Source of the DNA: Clostridia bacterium
Lineage (GTDB): Bacteria > Bacillota > Clostridia > Christensenellales > DTU072
Length of the DNA: 64,000 nucleotides
Assembly: GCA_017403145.1 (NCBI GenBank)
Contig: JAFQOO010000002.1
Span: 188,408-252,407 of the forward strand
Direction of reading: 5' to 3'
How positions within the stretch are numbered: the first letter of the stretch is position 1; each line of letters starts with the position of its first letter. Positions 55,566 to 64,000 of this stretch are shown one piece after another. Under the pieces are notes generated by a model. It saw only the letters and a list, made by a program, of their open reading frames with translations. It made no database searches and was not told where the DNA came from. Made by a program: the position numbers and the translations under genes.

Positions 55566-57578
55566 ATGGCGACACTAAAACCTGAAAACGACAAGCGCAA
55601 AAATGCTGTCAACAAATACGATGCATCTGATATCGTAGTTTTGGAAGGTCTTGAAGCGGTTAGACTTCGTCCCGGTATGTATATTGGCACTACGGGAGTT
55701 AACGGTTTGCATCACCTTCTATGGGAAATAGTTGACAACTCGGTTGACGAGGCTTTGAACGGATATGCCGATACCATTCAAGTTGTGTTATATAAAGATG
55801 GTTCGATTTCGGTTGAAGATAATGGTAGAGGTATGCCGGTTGACAAGCATCCTAAATATAAGAAGAGTGGTGTAGAATTGATTTTTACCCAACTTCACGC
55901 AGGCGGTAAATTTGATAATAAGGAATATGAATTTTCGGGCGGTTTGCACGGTGTTGGCGCAGCTGTAGTTAATGCACTTTCAGATTGGTTGGAAGTCGAA
56001 GTATGCCGTGATAAAAAGATTTATCATCAACGTTTTCAAAAAATCGTTAGTCCTAGAAAAGTACAAAGCGGTATTCCGCAAGGGGACCTAGAGTGTATAG
56101 GTTCTACTAAAAAACGTGGAACAAAAACCACTTTTAAACCCGATGCTACTGTTTTTGAAACAGTTGAATTTAATCCAGATACCATTTCTAAAAGGTTAAA
56201 AGAACTAGCATATCTAACGAAAGGCGTTACTTTTACCTTTACAGATATGCAACGCATAGATGAAAATGGCGAACCTCGTTTTGAACAATATTTTTACAAA
56301 GGCGGTATTATTGATTTTGTAAAGAGTCTTAACGAGCATCGAACCAAGCGTTCGGAAAAGATTATTTACGTAGAGTCTAAAGATAGCGACAAAAAGTTCC
56401 AAGTACAAGTTGCAATCCAATATACCGATAAGCCGGAAGATGAAATCGTATCATACGTTAACAATATTCCTACCCACGAGGGTGGTACTCACGAAACTGG
56501 TTTTAAGCTTGCTTTTACAAAAGCAATGAATGAGTTTGTCAAAAAGAATAATCTCTTGAAGGCAAAAGACGTTGCACCCTCTGGCGACGATTACCGCGAT
56601 GGAATGACTGCTGTAATCAGTGTAAGAATGCAAAATATGCAATTTGAAGGTCAAACCAAAACAAAACTAGGTAATCCAGAAGTTAAGGGTTGGGTTGATA
56701 GTATGGTTTACGAACAACTAAATCTATTCTTTGGAGAAAAGAAGAATAAAGATTTAGGAACAATGATTTTCAAACTTGGTGTAAGTTCCTCTAAAATGCG
56801 TAGCGAAGAGAAGAAATTCAAAGAAGCTATGCGTTCTAAGAATTCTATGACCGGTCAAGTACTCGCTGGCAAATTATCATCTTGCTCCGGTAGAGACTAT
56901 AGTCGTAACGAGTTGTTTATAGTAGAGGGCGATTCGGCAGGTGGTTCTGCAAAACAAGGCAGAGACCCCAAATTCCAAGCAGTATTGCCTCTACGTGGTA
57001 AGCCCCTGAATACTATGAAGAGTCATAGAACAGCTATTCTCCAAAATGAAGAAATACAAACGATAATTTATGCTTTAGGTACCGACTTTGATAAGAGTTT
57101 TGATATCAAAAACCTAAAATATGATAAAATTATTATTCTTGCCGATGCTGACCACGACGGAGAACATATTAGGTGCTTGCTTCTAACCTTCTTCTATCAA
57201 CATATGCGCCCGCTAATTGAAGAAGGGCACGTATATTTGGGAATGCCCCCTCTATATAAGGTCGAGCAAAAGAAAACAGGCTTTAAGAAGTATGCCTATA
57301 ATGATAATGAGCTCGAAAAAATACTCACAGAAGTAAAAGGAGCTTATCATTTGCAACGCTACAAAGGTCTTGGAGAAATGAATTACGACCAGTTACGTGA
57401 TACCACACTTAAACCTGGTAGCAGAACTCTAACGAGGGTTACGATAGCTGATTTTGAATCAGCAACCAAAATGGTTTCGTTGTGGATGGGCGATGATGCG
57501 GATGCAAGGCAAACTTATATAAACGAGAATGCAAACTTTAACAAGGTAGACACCTTTAAAACCAAATTCGGAGGCTAA
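55566..57578 (+). CDS. Type IIA DNA topoisomerase subunit B (GyrB/ParE)
   Basis: The ATPase half of a gyrase or topoisomerase IV. GHKL ATPase motifs: [23 protein letters not shown] and [15 protein letters not shown]; transducer domain; TOPRIM with [22 protein letters not shown] and [10 protein letters not shown] metal site; C-terminal [11 protein letters not shown]. Start ATG 55566 behind GGAGG (55556-55560) gives 670 residues; the upstream in-frame ATG lies in the promoter. The visible motifs do not separate GyrB from ParE, but the partner lacks a GyrA box, which leans towards topoisomerase IV. Confidence 0.93.
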   Translation: MATLKPENDKRKNAVNKYDASDIVVLEGLEAVRLRPGMYIGTTGVNGLHHLLWEIVDNSVDEALNGYADTIQVVLYKDGSISVEDNGRGMPVDKHPKYKKSGVELIFTQLHAGGKFDNKEYEFSGGLHGVGAAVVNALSDWLEVEVCRDKKIYHQRFQKIVSPRKVQSGIPQGDLECIGSTKKRGTKTTFKPDATVFETVEFNPDTISKRLKELAYLTKGVTFTFTDMQRIDENGEPRFEQYFYKGGIIDFVKSLNEHRTKRSEKIIYVESKDSDKKFQVQVAIQYTDKPEDEIVSYVNNIPTHEGGTHETGFKLAFTKAMNEFVKKNNLLKAKDVAPSGDDYRDGMTAVISVRMQNMQFEGQTKTKLGNPEVKGWVDSMVYEQLNLFFGEKKNKDLGTMIFKLGVSSSKMRSEEKKFKEAMRSKNSMTGQVLAGKLSSCSGRDYSRNELFIVEGDSAGGSAKQGRDPKFQAVLPLRGKPLNTMKSHRTAILQNEEIQTIIYALGTDFDKSFDIKNLKYDKIIILADADHDGEHIRCLLLTFFYQHMRPLIEEGHVYLGMPPLYKVEQKKTGFKKYAYNDNELEKILTEVKGAYHLQRYKGLGEMNYDQLRDTTLKPGSRTLTRVTIADFESATKMVSLWMGDDADARQTYINENANFNKVDTFKTKFGG

Positions 57579-60085
57579 TGATGGCAAGAGCGAAAGGAAC
57601 TCAATTAACATTAAATTTAGAAAATAACGTGTTGGAAAGGCCTCTTGAAGCGGTTATGCCGGAATCAATGATGATATATTCCGAGCATATAATTCTAGAT
57701 AGGTCTTTACCTAGAGTAGAGGATGGACTGAAGCCCGTTCAGCGTAGAATTCTATACACTATGCACAACCTAAAGATGAGTCCGCAAAGCGAATATAAAA
57801 AGAGCGCTCGTATCGTTGGTGATTGTATGGGTAAATATCACCCTCACGGTGATAGCTCTATCTATGGCGCAATGGTAAGAATGGCGCAAGATTTTAGTAT
57901 GCGTATGCCTCTTATTGATGGTCAAGGTAACTTTGGTACTGCAATGGGCGATGGTCCTGCTGCTATGCGTTATACCGAAGCAAGACTTGAGGCGCTTACA
58001 ATGGAGTTGTTGCGTGATATCGATAAGAATACCGTTAGTTGGTCTAAAAACTTTGACGACACGTTAGACGAGCCTGATATTCTTCCGGGCAGATTTCCAA
58101 ATCTTTTAGTAAATGGTGCAACGGGTATTGCTATCGGCTTTTCGATGAATATACCTCCGCATAATCTAACCGAAGTTATTGATGGATGTATTTCTTTGAT
58201 AGATAATCCCAAAATGAAATTGGATGAACTTTTAACCATTATTAAAGGACCTGATTTCCCTGCCGGTGGTTTCTTAGTAGGCGGACAAGATTTATATAAC
58301 ATATACGAAAGTGGTCAAGGTAAAATAGTTCTTCGCGGTAGAGCCGAAATCGAAAATGAAGGTTCTTCACAAAACATTGTTATAACCGAAGTGCCTTGGG
58401 GTATCAATCCTAAAGATAAAATTATCAAACGTATTTATGACCTACGTGAAAAGAATAAAGACGTTTATGGTAACGTTGTCGACGTGTTCGACGAATCCGA
58501 TGGTACAGGCTTACGTATAGTCGTTAAGTTAAAGAAAGGCGAAGATGCAATAAAGGTGTTGGAAGGATTATATAAGAATACCGATTTACAATGCAATTAT
58601 CTTGTTAATATGGTAGCAATAGCAGATGGCAAGCCACGTCAACTTGGTTTGATTCCTATGCTTAAATACTACCTCAATTATCAAAAGAACGTAATATATA
58701 AGCGCAGTAAATTCGACCTTAACGTTGCGGAAAAACGCGCAGAGGTATTGGAAGGTTATCGTATTATAATGCCAAATATCGACGAGGTTATTGCGATAAT
58801 TAGAGGTGCTTCTACTAGAGCGGAAGCTAAGACAAAATTACGTGAAAGATTTACTCTATCCGAAGCCCAAGCAGAAGCTATTTTGAGTTTGCAACTAGGT
58901 AATATCAATAAACTCGACGTTCATAAGTTTGAAAATGAGTTAACCGAATTAAATAAACAAATTGCCGAATTAACCAAGATAATTTCTAGTGATAAAGAGC
59001 AATATAAAGTAGTTAAAAAAGAGCTTCAAGAAATACGCGATAAGTATAAGTGCAAGCGTTTAACTACCATTATAAACAGCCTTGAGGATATTGATATTAA
59101 GCCTCAAGTATTCGACCCAACCAAACGCACTAATAAACGTTGCATAGTTGCACTTAGTGAAAAGGGCGAGGTTAAGGTATTATCGACACGCAACTTTATA
59201 TCTGCTAATCGCGACGTAGAGTCTAGTGGACTAGATGGATTAACCAGATGTTTACACGAAGTTAAACCTGACCACACCGTGCTTGTATTCGGCAGTCAAG
59301 GTAATTGCTACAAGCTTGACGTAAATGCGGTTAACGAAAAGCAATGGAAGGATAAAGGCGAGACCTTGAATGCGTTGTATCCTGCCTATGCTTCAAAAGA
59401 AGAAAAGGCTATTGCGGTACTATCCGGTAATCCAGACAACCTCGATGCTGAAGAAGTATATATCTATACACGCAATGGTATGGTTAAAAAGACCTTGTTC
59501 CGTAACTATTTCGTTGCAAAAGATGCATACCAAGTTATGTCTTTAAAGGACGACGATGAAGTAATAGGGGTAGAAATTGTAAAGAAAAACTCTACTATAG
59601 TTTTCGTTACTTCCGATGGTCAATGCGTTAACTCGGAAGTTGACGATTATCCGTTGCACGGTAGAATTGCGGGTGGCGTAATTGGTATAAATCTTAATAA
59701 AGATGCACACGTTGTCTTTGCTGGACAAGCAGAGGTAGAGCTTGGATTTGATGCTGATGGTAATGAAGCTTATATGCCTCTTGGCGAAATTATTGTAATA
59801 ACCGATAAAGGTACCGGTAAAAAGGTTATTGCATCCGAGTTTAGTCCTATGAAGCGTGCGCGTAAGGGACTAAGAATAATAGATATTTATGGAGAGCCCT
59901 ATAAAGTTGCATTTGCTTCTTTGGTGCTTGAACCATATAAATTAGCATTTATAGATGATGAAAATAACCTTCACGAGGTCGATTCGGAAGATATTCGTAT
60001 CGAAAAGAAAGATACCAAAGGCAAGCCTATCTTGCGTGGTATCAAACTAGCTAAGGTCGTAAAACACGTGGAGGAAATGGAGTAG
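57578..60085 (+). CDS. Type IIA DNA topoisomerase subunit A (GyrA/ParC), no visible GyrA box
   Basis: The DNA-breaking half, 835 residues. [17 protein letters not shown] and [20 protein letters not shown] precede the catalytic Tyr132 in [10 protein letters not shown]. The quinolone region reads [12 protein letters not shown]: Ser93 (E. coli GyrA Ser83) is kept, but Gly97 replaces the usual Asp/Glu (Asp87). The C-terminal beta-pinwheel has about six blades (for example [38 protein letters not shown]), but no QRRGGRG-type GyrA box needed for DNA wrapping, so it may be ParC-like. Two ATGs adjoin; the second (57581) is better spaced (7 bases) behind GGAGG. Confidence 0.93.
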   Translation: MMARAKGTQLTLNLENNVLERPLEAVMPESMMIYSEHIILDRSLPRVEDGLKPVQRRILYTMHNLKMSPQSEYKKSARIVGDCMGKYHPHGDSSIYGAMVRMAQDFSMRMPLIDGQGNFGTAMGDGPAAMRYTEARLEALTMELLRDIDKNTVSWSKNFDDTLDEPDILPGRFPNLLVNGATGIAIGFSMNIPPHNLTEVIDGCISLIDNPKMKLDELLTIIKGPDFPAGGFLVGGQDLYNIYESGQGKIVLRGRAEIENEGSSQNIVITEVPWGINPKDKIIKRIYDLREKNKDVYGNVVDVFDESDGTGLRIVVKLKKGEDAIKVLEGLYKNTDLQCNYLVNMVAIADGKPRQLGLIPMLKYYLNYQKNVIYKRSKFDLNVAEKRAEVLEGYRIIMPNIDEVIAIIRGASTRAEAKTKLRERFTLSEAQAEAILSLQLGNINKLDVHKFENELTELNKQIAELTKIISSDKEQYKVVKKELQEIRDKYKCKRLTTIINSLEDIDIKPQVFDPTKRTNKRCIVALSEKGEVKVLSTRNFISANRDVESSGLDGLTRCLHEVKPDHTVLVFGSQGNCYKLDVNAVNEKQWKDKGETLNALYPAYASKEEKAIAVLSGNPDNLDAEEVYIYTRNGMVKKTLFRNYFVAKDAYQVMSLKDDDEVIGVEIVKKNSTIVFVTSDGQCVNSEVDDYPLHGRIAGGVIGINLNKDAHVVFAGQAEVELGFDADGNEAYMPLGEIIVITDKGTGKKVIASEFSPMKRARKGLRIIDIYGEPYKVAFASLVLEPYKLAFIDDENNLHEVDSEDIRIEKKDTKGKPILRGIKLAKVVKHVEEME

Positions 60086-60089
60086 AATT

Positions 60090-61409
60090 ATGGCAAAACC
60101 TATTGTAGCAATAGTTGGTAGACCAAACGTTGGTAAATCAACCTTCTTTAATAAAATGGCGGGACGCAGGGTTTCGATTGTTAACGATATGCCGGGCGTT
60201 ACTCGCGATAGAATTTACGTAGACGTCGAATGGTGTGGATATAATTTCACGATGGTCGATACCGGCGGTATCGAACTCAAGAGTGAAGACCAAATGTGGC
60301 GTCATATTCGCAAGCAAGCAGAACTTGCTGTTGATATTGCAGACGTTATTTTATTGTTTGTAGATGGAAAAACGGGAATAATGGCAGACGATTATGACGT
60401 TGCACATATGCTTCGTTGCACAAACAAACCCGTAGTTCTAGCAGTTAATAAAGTTGATGGAAAAGACGATAGCGTTATACACGATTTCTGGGCGCTGAAT
60501 TTAGGAGAGCCTATGGCTATTTCCGCCGAACAAAGCTTAGGACTAGGGGACCTATTGGATGCAGTATGCGCAAACTTTGAAAAAAACGAGGCAGATGTGG
60601 AAGAAGAAACCATCAAGATAGCAATCGTAGGTAAACCTAATAGCGGTAAATCTTCGTTAACAAATAGATTGTTAGGTTTTGAACGTGTAATAGTTTCTAA
60701 TATTGCTGGAACGACGCGTGATGCGATAGATACACCTTTTGAATATAATGGCAAAAAATGTACGCTTATCGATACCGCAGGTATTCGCAAAAAGAGTAAA
60801 GTAGAAGAAGACGTAGAATATTATTCGGTTATACGTTCTATTAGTGCTATTCGCAGAGCTGATATCGTTCTAATAGTAGTTGACAGCGTAGAAATGTTGT
60901 CTGAGCAAGATATAAGAATATGCGGACTTGTTCACGATGCCGGTAAACCTAGCGTTCTGGTAATGAACAAGTGGGACTTGATAGAAAAGGATACCTATAC
61001 TGTCAATAGATTTAACGAAAAGTTACAAACAGAACTTAAGTTTATGAACTATCTTAAGACGGTATATATATCAGCTTTAACCGGCAAGCGCGTAAATACC
61101 GTTCTCGATACTGCTATGCAAGCTTACGAAAACGCATCTAGAAGAATACCCACGGGTGTTTTGAACGACGTAATAGGGGATGCTATATCCGTTAACGAAC
61201 CGCCCACCCATAATGGAAGAAGGCTTAAGATATTCTATTCATCACAACCGTCAACCAACCCTCCCACTTTCGTAACGTTTGTAAACGATGGCAAACTTAT
61301 GCATTTCTCATACAAAAGATATCTTGAAAACTCACTAAGAAAGGCATTTGATTTTAGTGGCACACCCATCAAAATCATAGTTCGTTCAAAAGATGAAGAC
61401 AAACAATAG
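60090..61409 (+). CDS. der: Ribosome assembly GTPase Der (EngA)
   Basis: Double-GTPase needed for 50S assembly. First G domain: GRPNVGKSTFFNKM, DTGGI, NKVDG; second: GKPNSGKSSLTNRLLG, DTAGIRKKSKV, MNKWDL. A C-terminal KH-like domain follows from about residue 350 (ending FSGTPIKIIVRSKDED). Length 439 is normal. It lies 4 bases after the topoisomerase gene with GGAGG in the last codons of that gene. In B. subtilis der lies not far from spoIVA, as here. Confidence 0.97.
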   Translation: MAKPIVAIVGRPNVGKSTFFNKMAGRRVSIVNDMPGVTRDRIYVDVEWCGYNFTMVDTGGIELKSEDQMWRHIRKQAELAVDIADVILLFVDGKTGIMADDYDVAHMLRCTNKPVVLAVNKVDGKDDSVIHDFWALNLGEPMAISAEQSLGLGDLLDAVCANFEKNEADVEEETIKIAIVGKPNSGKSSLTNRLLGFERVIVSNIAGTTRDAIDTPFEYNGKKCTLIDTAGIRKKSKVEEDVEYYSVIRSISAIRRADIVLIVVDSVEMLSEQDIRICGLVHDAGKPSVLVMNKWDLIEKDTYTVNRFNEKLQTELKFMNYLKTVYISALTGKRVNTVLDTAMQAYENASRRIPTGVLNDVIGDAISVNEPPTHNGRRLKIFYSSQPSTNPPTFVTFVNDGKLMHFSYKRYLENSLRKAFDFSGTPIKIIVRSKDEDKQ

Positions 61410-61417
61410 GAGCATAT

Positions 61418-62683
61418 ATGTACAAAGAATTAACAATCAATGAACTAAAGAATTTATTAGTTGAAGAACAAAATAGATATAGCGAATTTAAAGCGATGAA
61501 TCTAAAACTAGATATGTCGCGTGGTAAGCCTTGCAAAGAACAACTAGATTTAAGTATGGATATGCTCGATGGAATCAATTCAAAAAGCAATTTTATGCGT
61601 AAAATTGATTATCGTAACTATGGAATAAGCGATGGTATACCCGAGATTAAATCTTTGTTTAGCGAACTTCTAAACGGAATTTCAAACGAAGAAATAATCG
61701 TTGCTTATAATGCAAGCTTAAATCTAATGTATGATAGCATACAACGTGCTATGCAATTTGGCGTATTGGGTGGCGAGCCCTGGAATAAACAAGGTAAGCT
61801 AAAATGGATATGCCCCGTCCCGGGATATGATAGACATTTTTCGATAACCGAATTGTTTGGATTTGAAATGATTAACGTTCCAATGGGCGACGATGGTCCC
61901 GATATGGATATGATTGAAGAACTAGTAAAAGACCCCACGGTTAAAGGTGTTTGGTGCGTGCCTAAATATTCCAATCCTATGGGAATAATATATTCCGATG
62001 AGGTTGTTAGACGTTTTGCTAACTTAAAGCCTGCATCAAAAGACTTTAGAATTATGTGGGATAATGCTTATATGGTACACGCACTATATGGTCAAGATAA
62101 AATGGCTGATATTTATCAAGAAGCAAAGAAGGCTGGTAACGAAGATATAGTATACGTTTTTGGTTCAACCTCTAAAATCAGCTTTGCAGGCGCTGGAGTT
62201 GCTTTTATGGCAGGCAGTAAAGCCAATATGGATGAGCAACGCAAATATATGGGTATACAAACCATAGGTCCTGATAAAATATCCCAATATATGCACGCAA
62301 CCTATTTCCAAAGCGCAAATGATATTTACGCCCATATGGAAAAACACGCAAATATACTTCGTCCCAAATTCGAGGAAGTTTTGAAAATTATGGATGAGGA
62401 ATTGAGTGGAACGGGTATCGCGAAATGGAACAAGCCTAGAGGTGGATATTTTATTTCTTGTTTCCTAGAAAATGGTACTGCCAAGAGAACCGTTCAACTT
62501 GCAAAAGAGGCTGGTGTTATATTTACTGGCGCAGGTGCAACCTATCCTTATAAAAAAGACCCCAATGATAGTAATTTGAGAATTGCTCCCACGCTACCGC
62601 CTATGAGTGAACTTAAAACTGCAATGCATATTTTCTGTTGTTGTGCAAAAATTGCATATCTTGAAAAGGTGTTGGCGGAATAA
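61418..62683 (+). CDS. PLP-dependent aminotransferase, aspartate type Ic-like
   Basis: A fold-type I aminotransferase of 421 residues resembling the group described as type Ic aspartate aminotransferases (Pfam Asp_aminotransf). Features are LDMSRGKPCKEQLDLSMDML at the start, WICPVPGYDRHF, WCVPKYSNPMGIIYS, IMWDNAYMVH with the PLP-pairing Asp, the Schiff-base Lys in GSTSKISFAGAG and the carboxylate-binding Arg in SNLRIAPTLPP. Substrate is probably aspartate/2-oxoglutarate, inferred from family. It follows der by 8 bases with its own AGGAG and ends in a strong terminator. Confidence 0.88.
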   Translation: MYKELTINELKNLLVEEQNRYSEFKAMNLKLDMSRGKPCKEQLDLSMDMLDGINSKSNFMRKIDYRNYGISDGIPEIKSLFSELLNGISNEEIIVAYNASLNLMYDSIQRAMQFGVLGGEPWNKQGKLKWICPVPGYDRHFSITELFGFEMINVPMGDDGPDMDMIEELVKDPTVKGVWCVPKYSNPMGIIYSDEVVRRFANLKPASKDFRIMWDNAYMVHALYGQDKMADIYQEAKKAGNEDIVYVFGSTSKISFAGAGVAFMAGSKANMDEQRKYMGIQTIGPDKISQYMHATYFQSANDIYAHMEKHANILRPKFEEVLKIMDEELSGTGIAKWNKPRGGYFISCFLENGTAKRTVQLAKEAGVIFTGAGATYPYKKDPNDSNLRIAPTLPPMSELKTAMHIFCCCAKIAYLEKVLAE

Positions 62684-62703
62684 TCGTACCAATAACAATA
62701 TTG

Positions 62704-62733
62704 AAAAGGACAGATTTTAGCTGTCCTTTTTTT
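62704..62733 (+). terminator. Terminator after the aminotransferase gene
   Basis: AAAAGGACAG (62704-62713) pairs with CTGTCCTTTT (62721-62730) around a 7-base loop, with seven T in all at 62727-62733. Confidence 0.9.
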
Positions 62734-62765
62734 ATTTATGTAAATTGTAATGAAAAGTATTTGTT

Positions 62766-62794
62766 GCATAAACAAAAAGAATTCAGCATAGAAT
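62766..62794 (+). promoter_or_regulatory. Sigma-E-like promoter for spoIVA
   Basis: GCATAAA (62766-62772) and CATAGAAT (62787-62794) are spaced by 14 bases. Compared with the Bacillus sigma-E consensus (about kmATATT, 14-15 bases, CATACA-T), the -10 differs at one position. No good SigA promoter is seen here. spoIVA is a sigma-E gene in Bacillus, so the match fits the biology. Confidence 0.55.
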
Positions 62795-62820
62795 TTACCA
62801 AAATAGTTTGGAGGACGTCT

Positions 62821-64000
62821 ATGCAGACATACGATATATACAAAGATATAGCAAAAAGAACCAACGGAGAGGTTTACGTTGGCGTCGTAGGACCGGTTAG
62901 AACGGGCAAATCCACCTTTATTAAGAGATTTATGGAGGAGATAGTTTTAGATATCGTTAGCGACGGATATTCGCGTGAAAGAGCGCGCGATGAGCTTCCG
63001 CAATCAGCCGATGGAAGAACGATAATGACTACCGAACCTAAGTTTGTTCCAAGTGAAGCTGTGCCTATTATGGTAGGTGAAAATAAAGCAAGAATTAGAA
63101 TGATAGACTGCGTGGGATACTTGGTTGATGGTGCGATAGGCAGTGAAGAGGATGGAAAACCAAGAATGATTAAGACCCCGTGGATGGAAGAAGGTATGCC
63201 TTTTGAAAAAGCCGCAGAGATAGGAACGGAAAAAGTAATCAAAGAACATTCCACCGTAGGGATTGTGATTACTACCGATGGTACTATAAGCGATATACCT
63301 CGTTCAAGTTACGTGCTAGGTGAAGAAAGAGTAGTAAGAGAGCTTGCCAGTATTGGTAAACCATTCACAATTGTATTGAATAGTGCAACACCCGAAAATC
63401 CAGATACCATAAACTTAGCAAATTCACTATCGGAAAAATATGGTGTTGGCGTAATTCCCGCTAACTTGCTAACAGCAGGGAAAGAGGTGTTAGAAAGAAT
63501 ACTATCTTCGGTTTTAATGGAATTCCCTTTAAAGAGAATAGACGTTAAATTACCTAAATGGATAAGAGCGCTAAAAGGCAATCATCCTTTAATAAAGTTA
63601 TTGATAGAAAAGTTAAAAGAGGGTAGCGGAAAAATAAAGCTTAAAGATTTCCAAAACGTAGCTGAGACCTACCATCTTAACGATTACTTCGAGGGTGAAC
63701 CAGACGTCGAAGTGAATTCCGGGGAAGGTGTACTCGATTTAACTTTTAAGCCCAAAGAAGGACTCTTTTATCAAACGATATCGGATGAATGTGGGGACTG
63801 CATCAAGGATGAGTATGAGCTAATGAGTTATCTAATTAAGGCATCAGAAGCTTATAAGCAATATGAAAAACTTAAAGTTGCAATAGACCAAGTACAAGAA
63901 ACGGGGTATGGAATAGTGTTACCAAGAATGGAGGAAATGGAACTCCAAGAACCCGAACTCCTGAAAAAGGGTACTCAATTTGGAGTAAAGCTAAAAGCAA
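62821..64000 (+). CDS. spoIVA: Stage IV sporulation protein A (SpoIVA), 3' end cut by window edge
   Basis: SpoIVA is an ATPase that polymerises on the forespore surface as the base of the spore coat, anchored by SpoVM. The visible 393 residues match along their whole length: start DIYKDIAKRTNGEVYVGVVG, Walker A GPVRTGKSTF (Lys30), RDELPQSADGRTIMTTEPKF, IDCVGY (Walker B), TPWMEEGMPFEKAAEIGT and EHSTVGIVITTDGTISDI, then the middle domain and the start of the C-terminal region (GTQFGVKLKA). The full protein is about 490 residues, so some 100 are beyond the edge. GGAGG (62810-62814) stands 6 bases before ATG 62821, behind a sigma-E-like promoter. Confidence 0.96.
   Translation, partial: MQTYDIYKDIAKRTNGEVYVGVVGPVRTGKSTFIKRFMEEIVLDIVSDGYSRERARDELPQSADGRTIMTTEPKFVPSEAVPIMVGENKARIRMIDCVGYLVDGAIGSEEDGKPRMIKTPWMEEGMPFEKAAEIGTEKVIKEHSTVGIVITTDGTISDIPRSSYVLGEERVVRELASIGKPFTIVLNSATPENPDTINLANSLSEKYGVGVIPANLLTAGKEVLERILSSVLMEFPLKRIDVKLPKWIRALKGNHPLIKLLIEKLKEGSGKIKLKDFQNVAETYHLNDYFEGEPDVEVNSGEGVLDLTFKPKEGLFYQTISDECGDCIKDEYELMSYLIKASEAYKQYEKLKVAIDQVQETGYGIVLPRMEEMELQEPELLKKGTQFGVKLKA

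Overview
The window reads as a chromosomal stretch of a low-GC, Gram-positive, endospore-type Bacillota, most likely a member of the Clostridia from a little-studied lineage. This is inferred from gene order (yicC-rpoZ-coaBC-priA-def-fmt-rsmB-rlmN-rsgA-rpe-spoVM-rpmB-asp23-fakA-recG; thrS-infC-rpmI-rplT) and from three sporulation genes: spoVM (a 26-codon gene), a SpoIVFB-type protease and spoIVA. Almost all genes lie on the + strand; only rpmB, murG, the SpoIVFB-type gene and one unknown gene are on the - strand. No rRNA, tRNA, CRISPR array, insertion sequence or prophage is visible, and no gene-free stretch exceeds 300 bases; the longest is the 269-base thrS-infC leader.

Layout. 1-1.3 kb: end of an unknown protein plus a small HMA (metal-binding) protein. 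1.4-6.7 kb: dgt-pcrA-ligA DNA repair and nucleotide block. 6.7-17.5 kb: a compact operon-like run for RNA processing, CoA synthesis, replication restart, N-formylmethionine handling, rRNA modification, ribosome assembly and pentose phosphate metabolism, ending in spoVM and a terminator. 17.5-18.9 kb: a MATE efflux gene with atypical codon context. 19-23.3 kb: rpmB divergent from asp23-fakA-recG. 23.4-28.5 kb: exported unknowns, murG and an alpha/beta hydrolase. 28.5-31.9 kb: thrS, then infC-rpmI-rplT behind an L20-type attenuator; infC appears to start with ATT. 31.9-40.4 kb: rRNA methyltransferase, yebC, proA, adjacent ATP- and PPi-type phosphofructokinases, an FN3 membrane protein, typA and a DUF1508 membrane protein. 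40.5-49 kb: 2-hydroxyacid dehydrogenase, ppx, maf, an MreB-like actin, pgsA, valS, minD and a MinE-like gene. 49-54.7 kb: a SpoIVFB-type protease, then an MFS carrier, an LRR membrane protein and a GH36 alpha-galactosidase. 54.7-64 kb: an unknown (possibly YtxC-like) gene, a type IIA topoisomerase pair, der, an aminotransferase and the start of spoIVA.

Points worth attention: the SpoVM microprotein; a sigma-E-like promoter before spoIVA; two start codons (pgsA, minD) abutting terminator-like hairpins that bury the ribosome binding site; a natural Gly at the quinolone hot-spot of the topoisomerase A subunit; the ATT start of infC; a diverged MinE candidate without MinC; and a striking codon-context rule (Asp, Asn, Tyr and His codons end in C before Val codons) that the MATE gene breaks.
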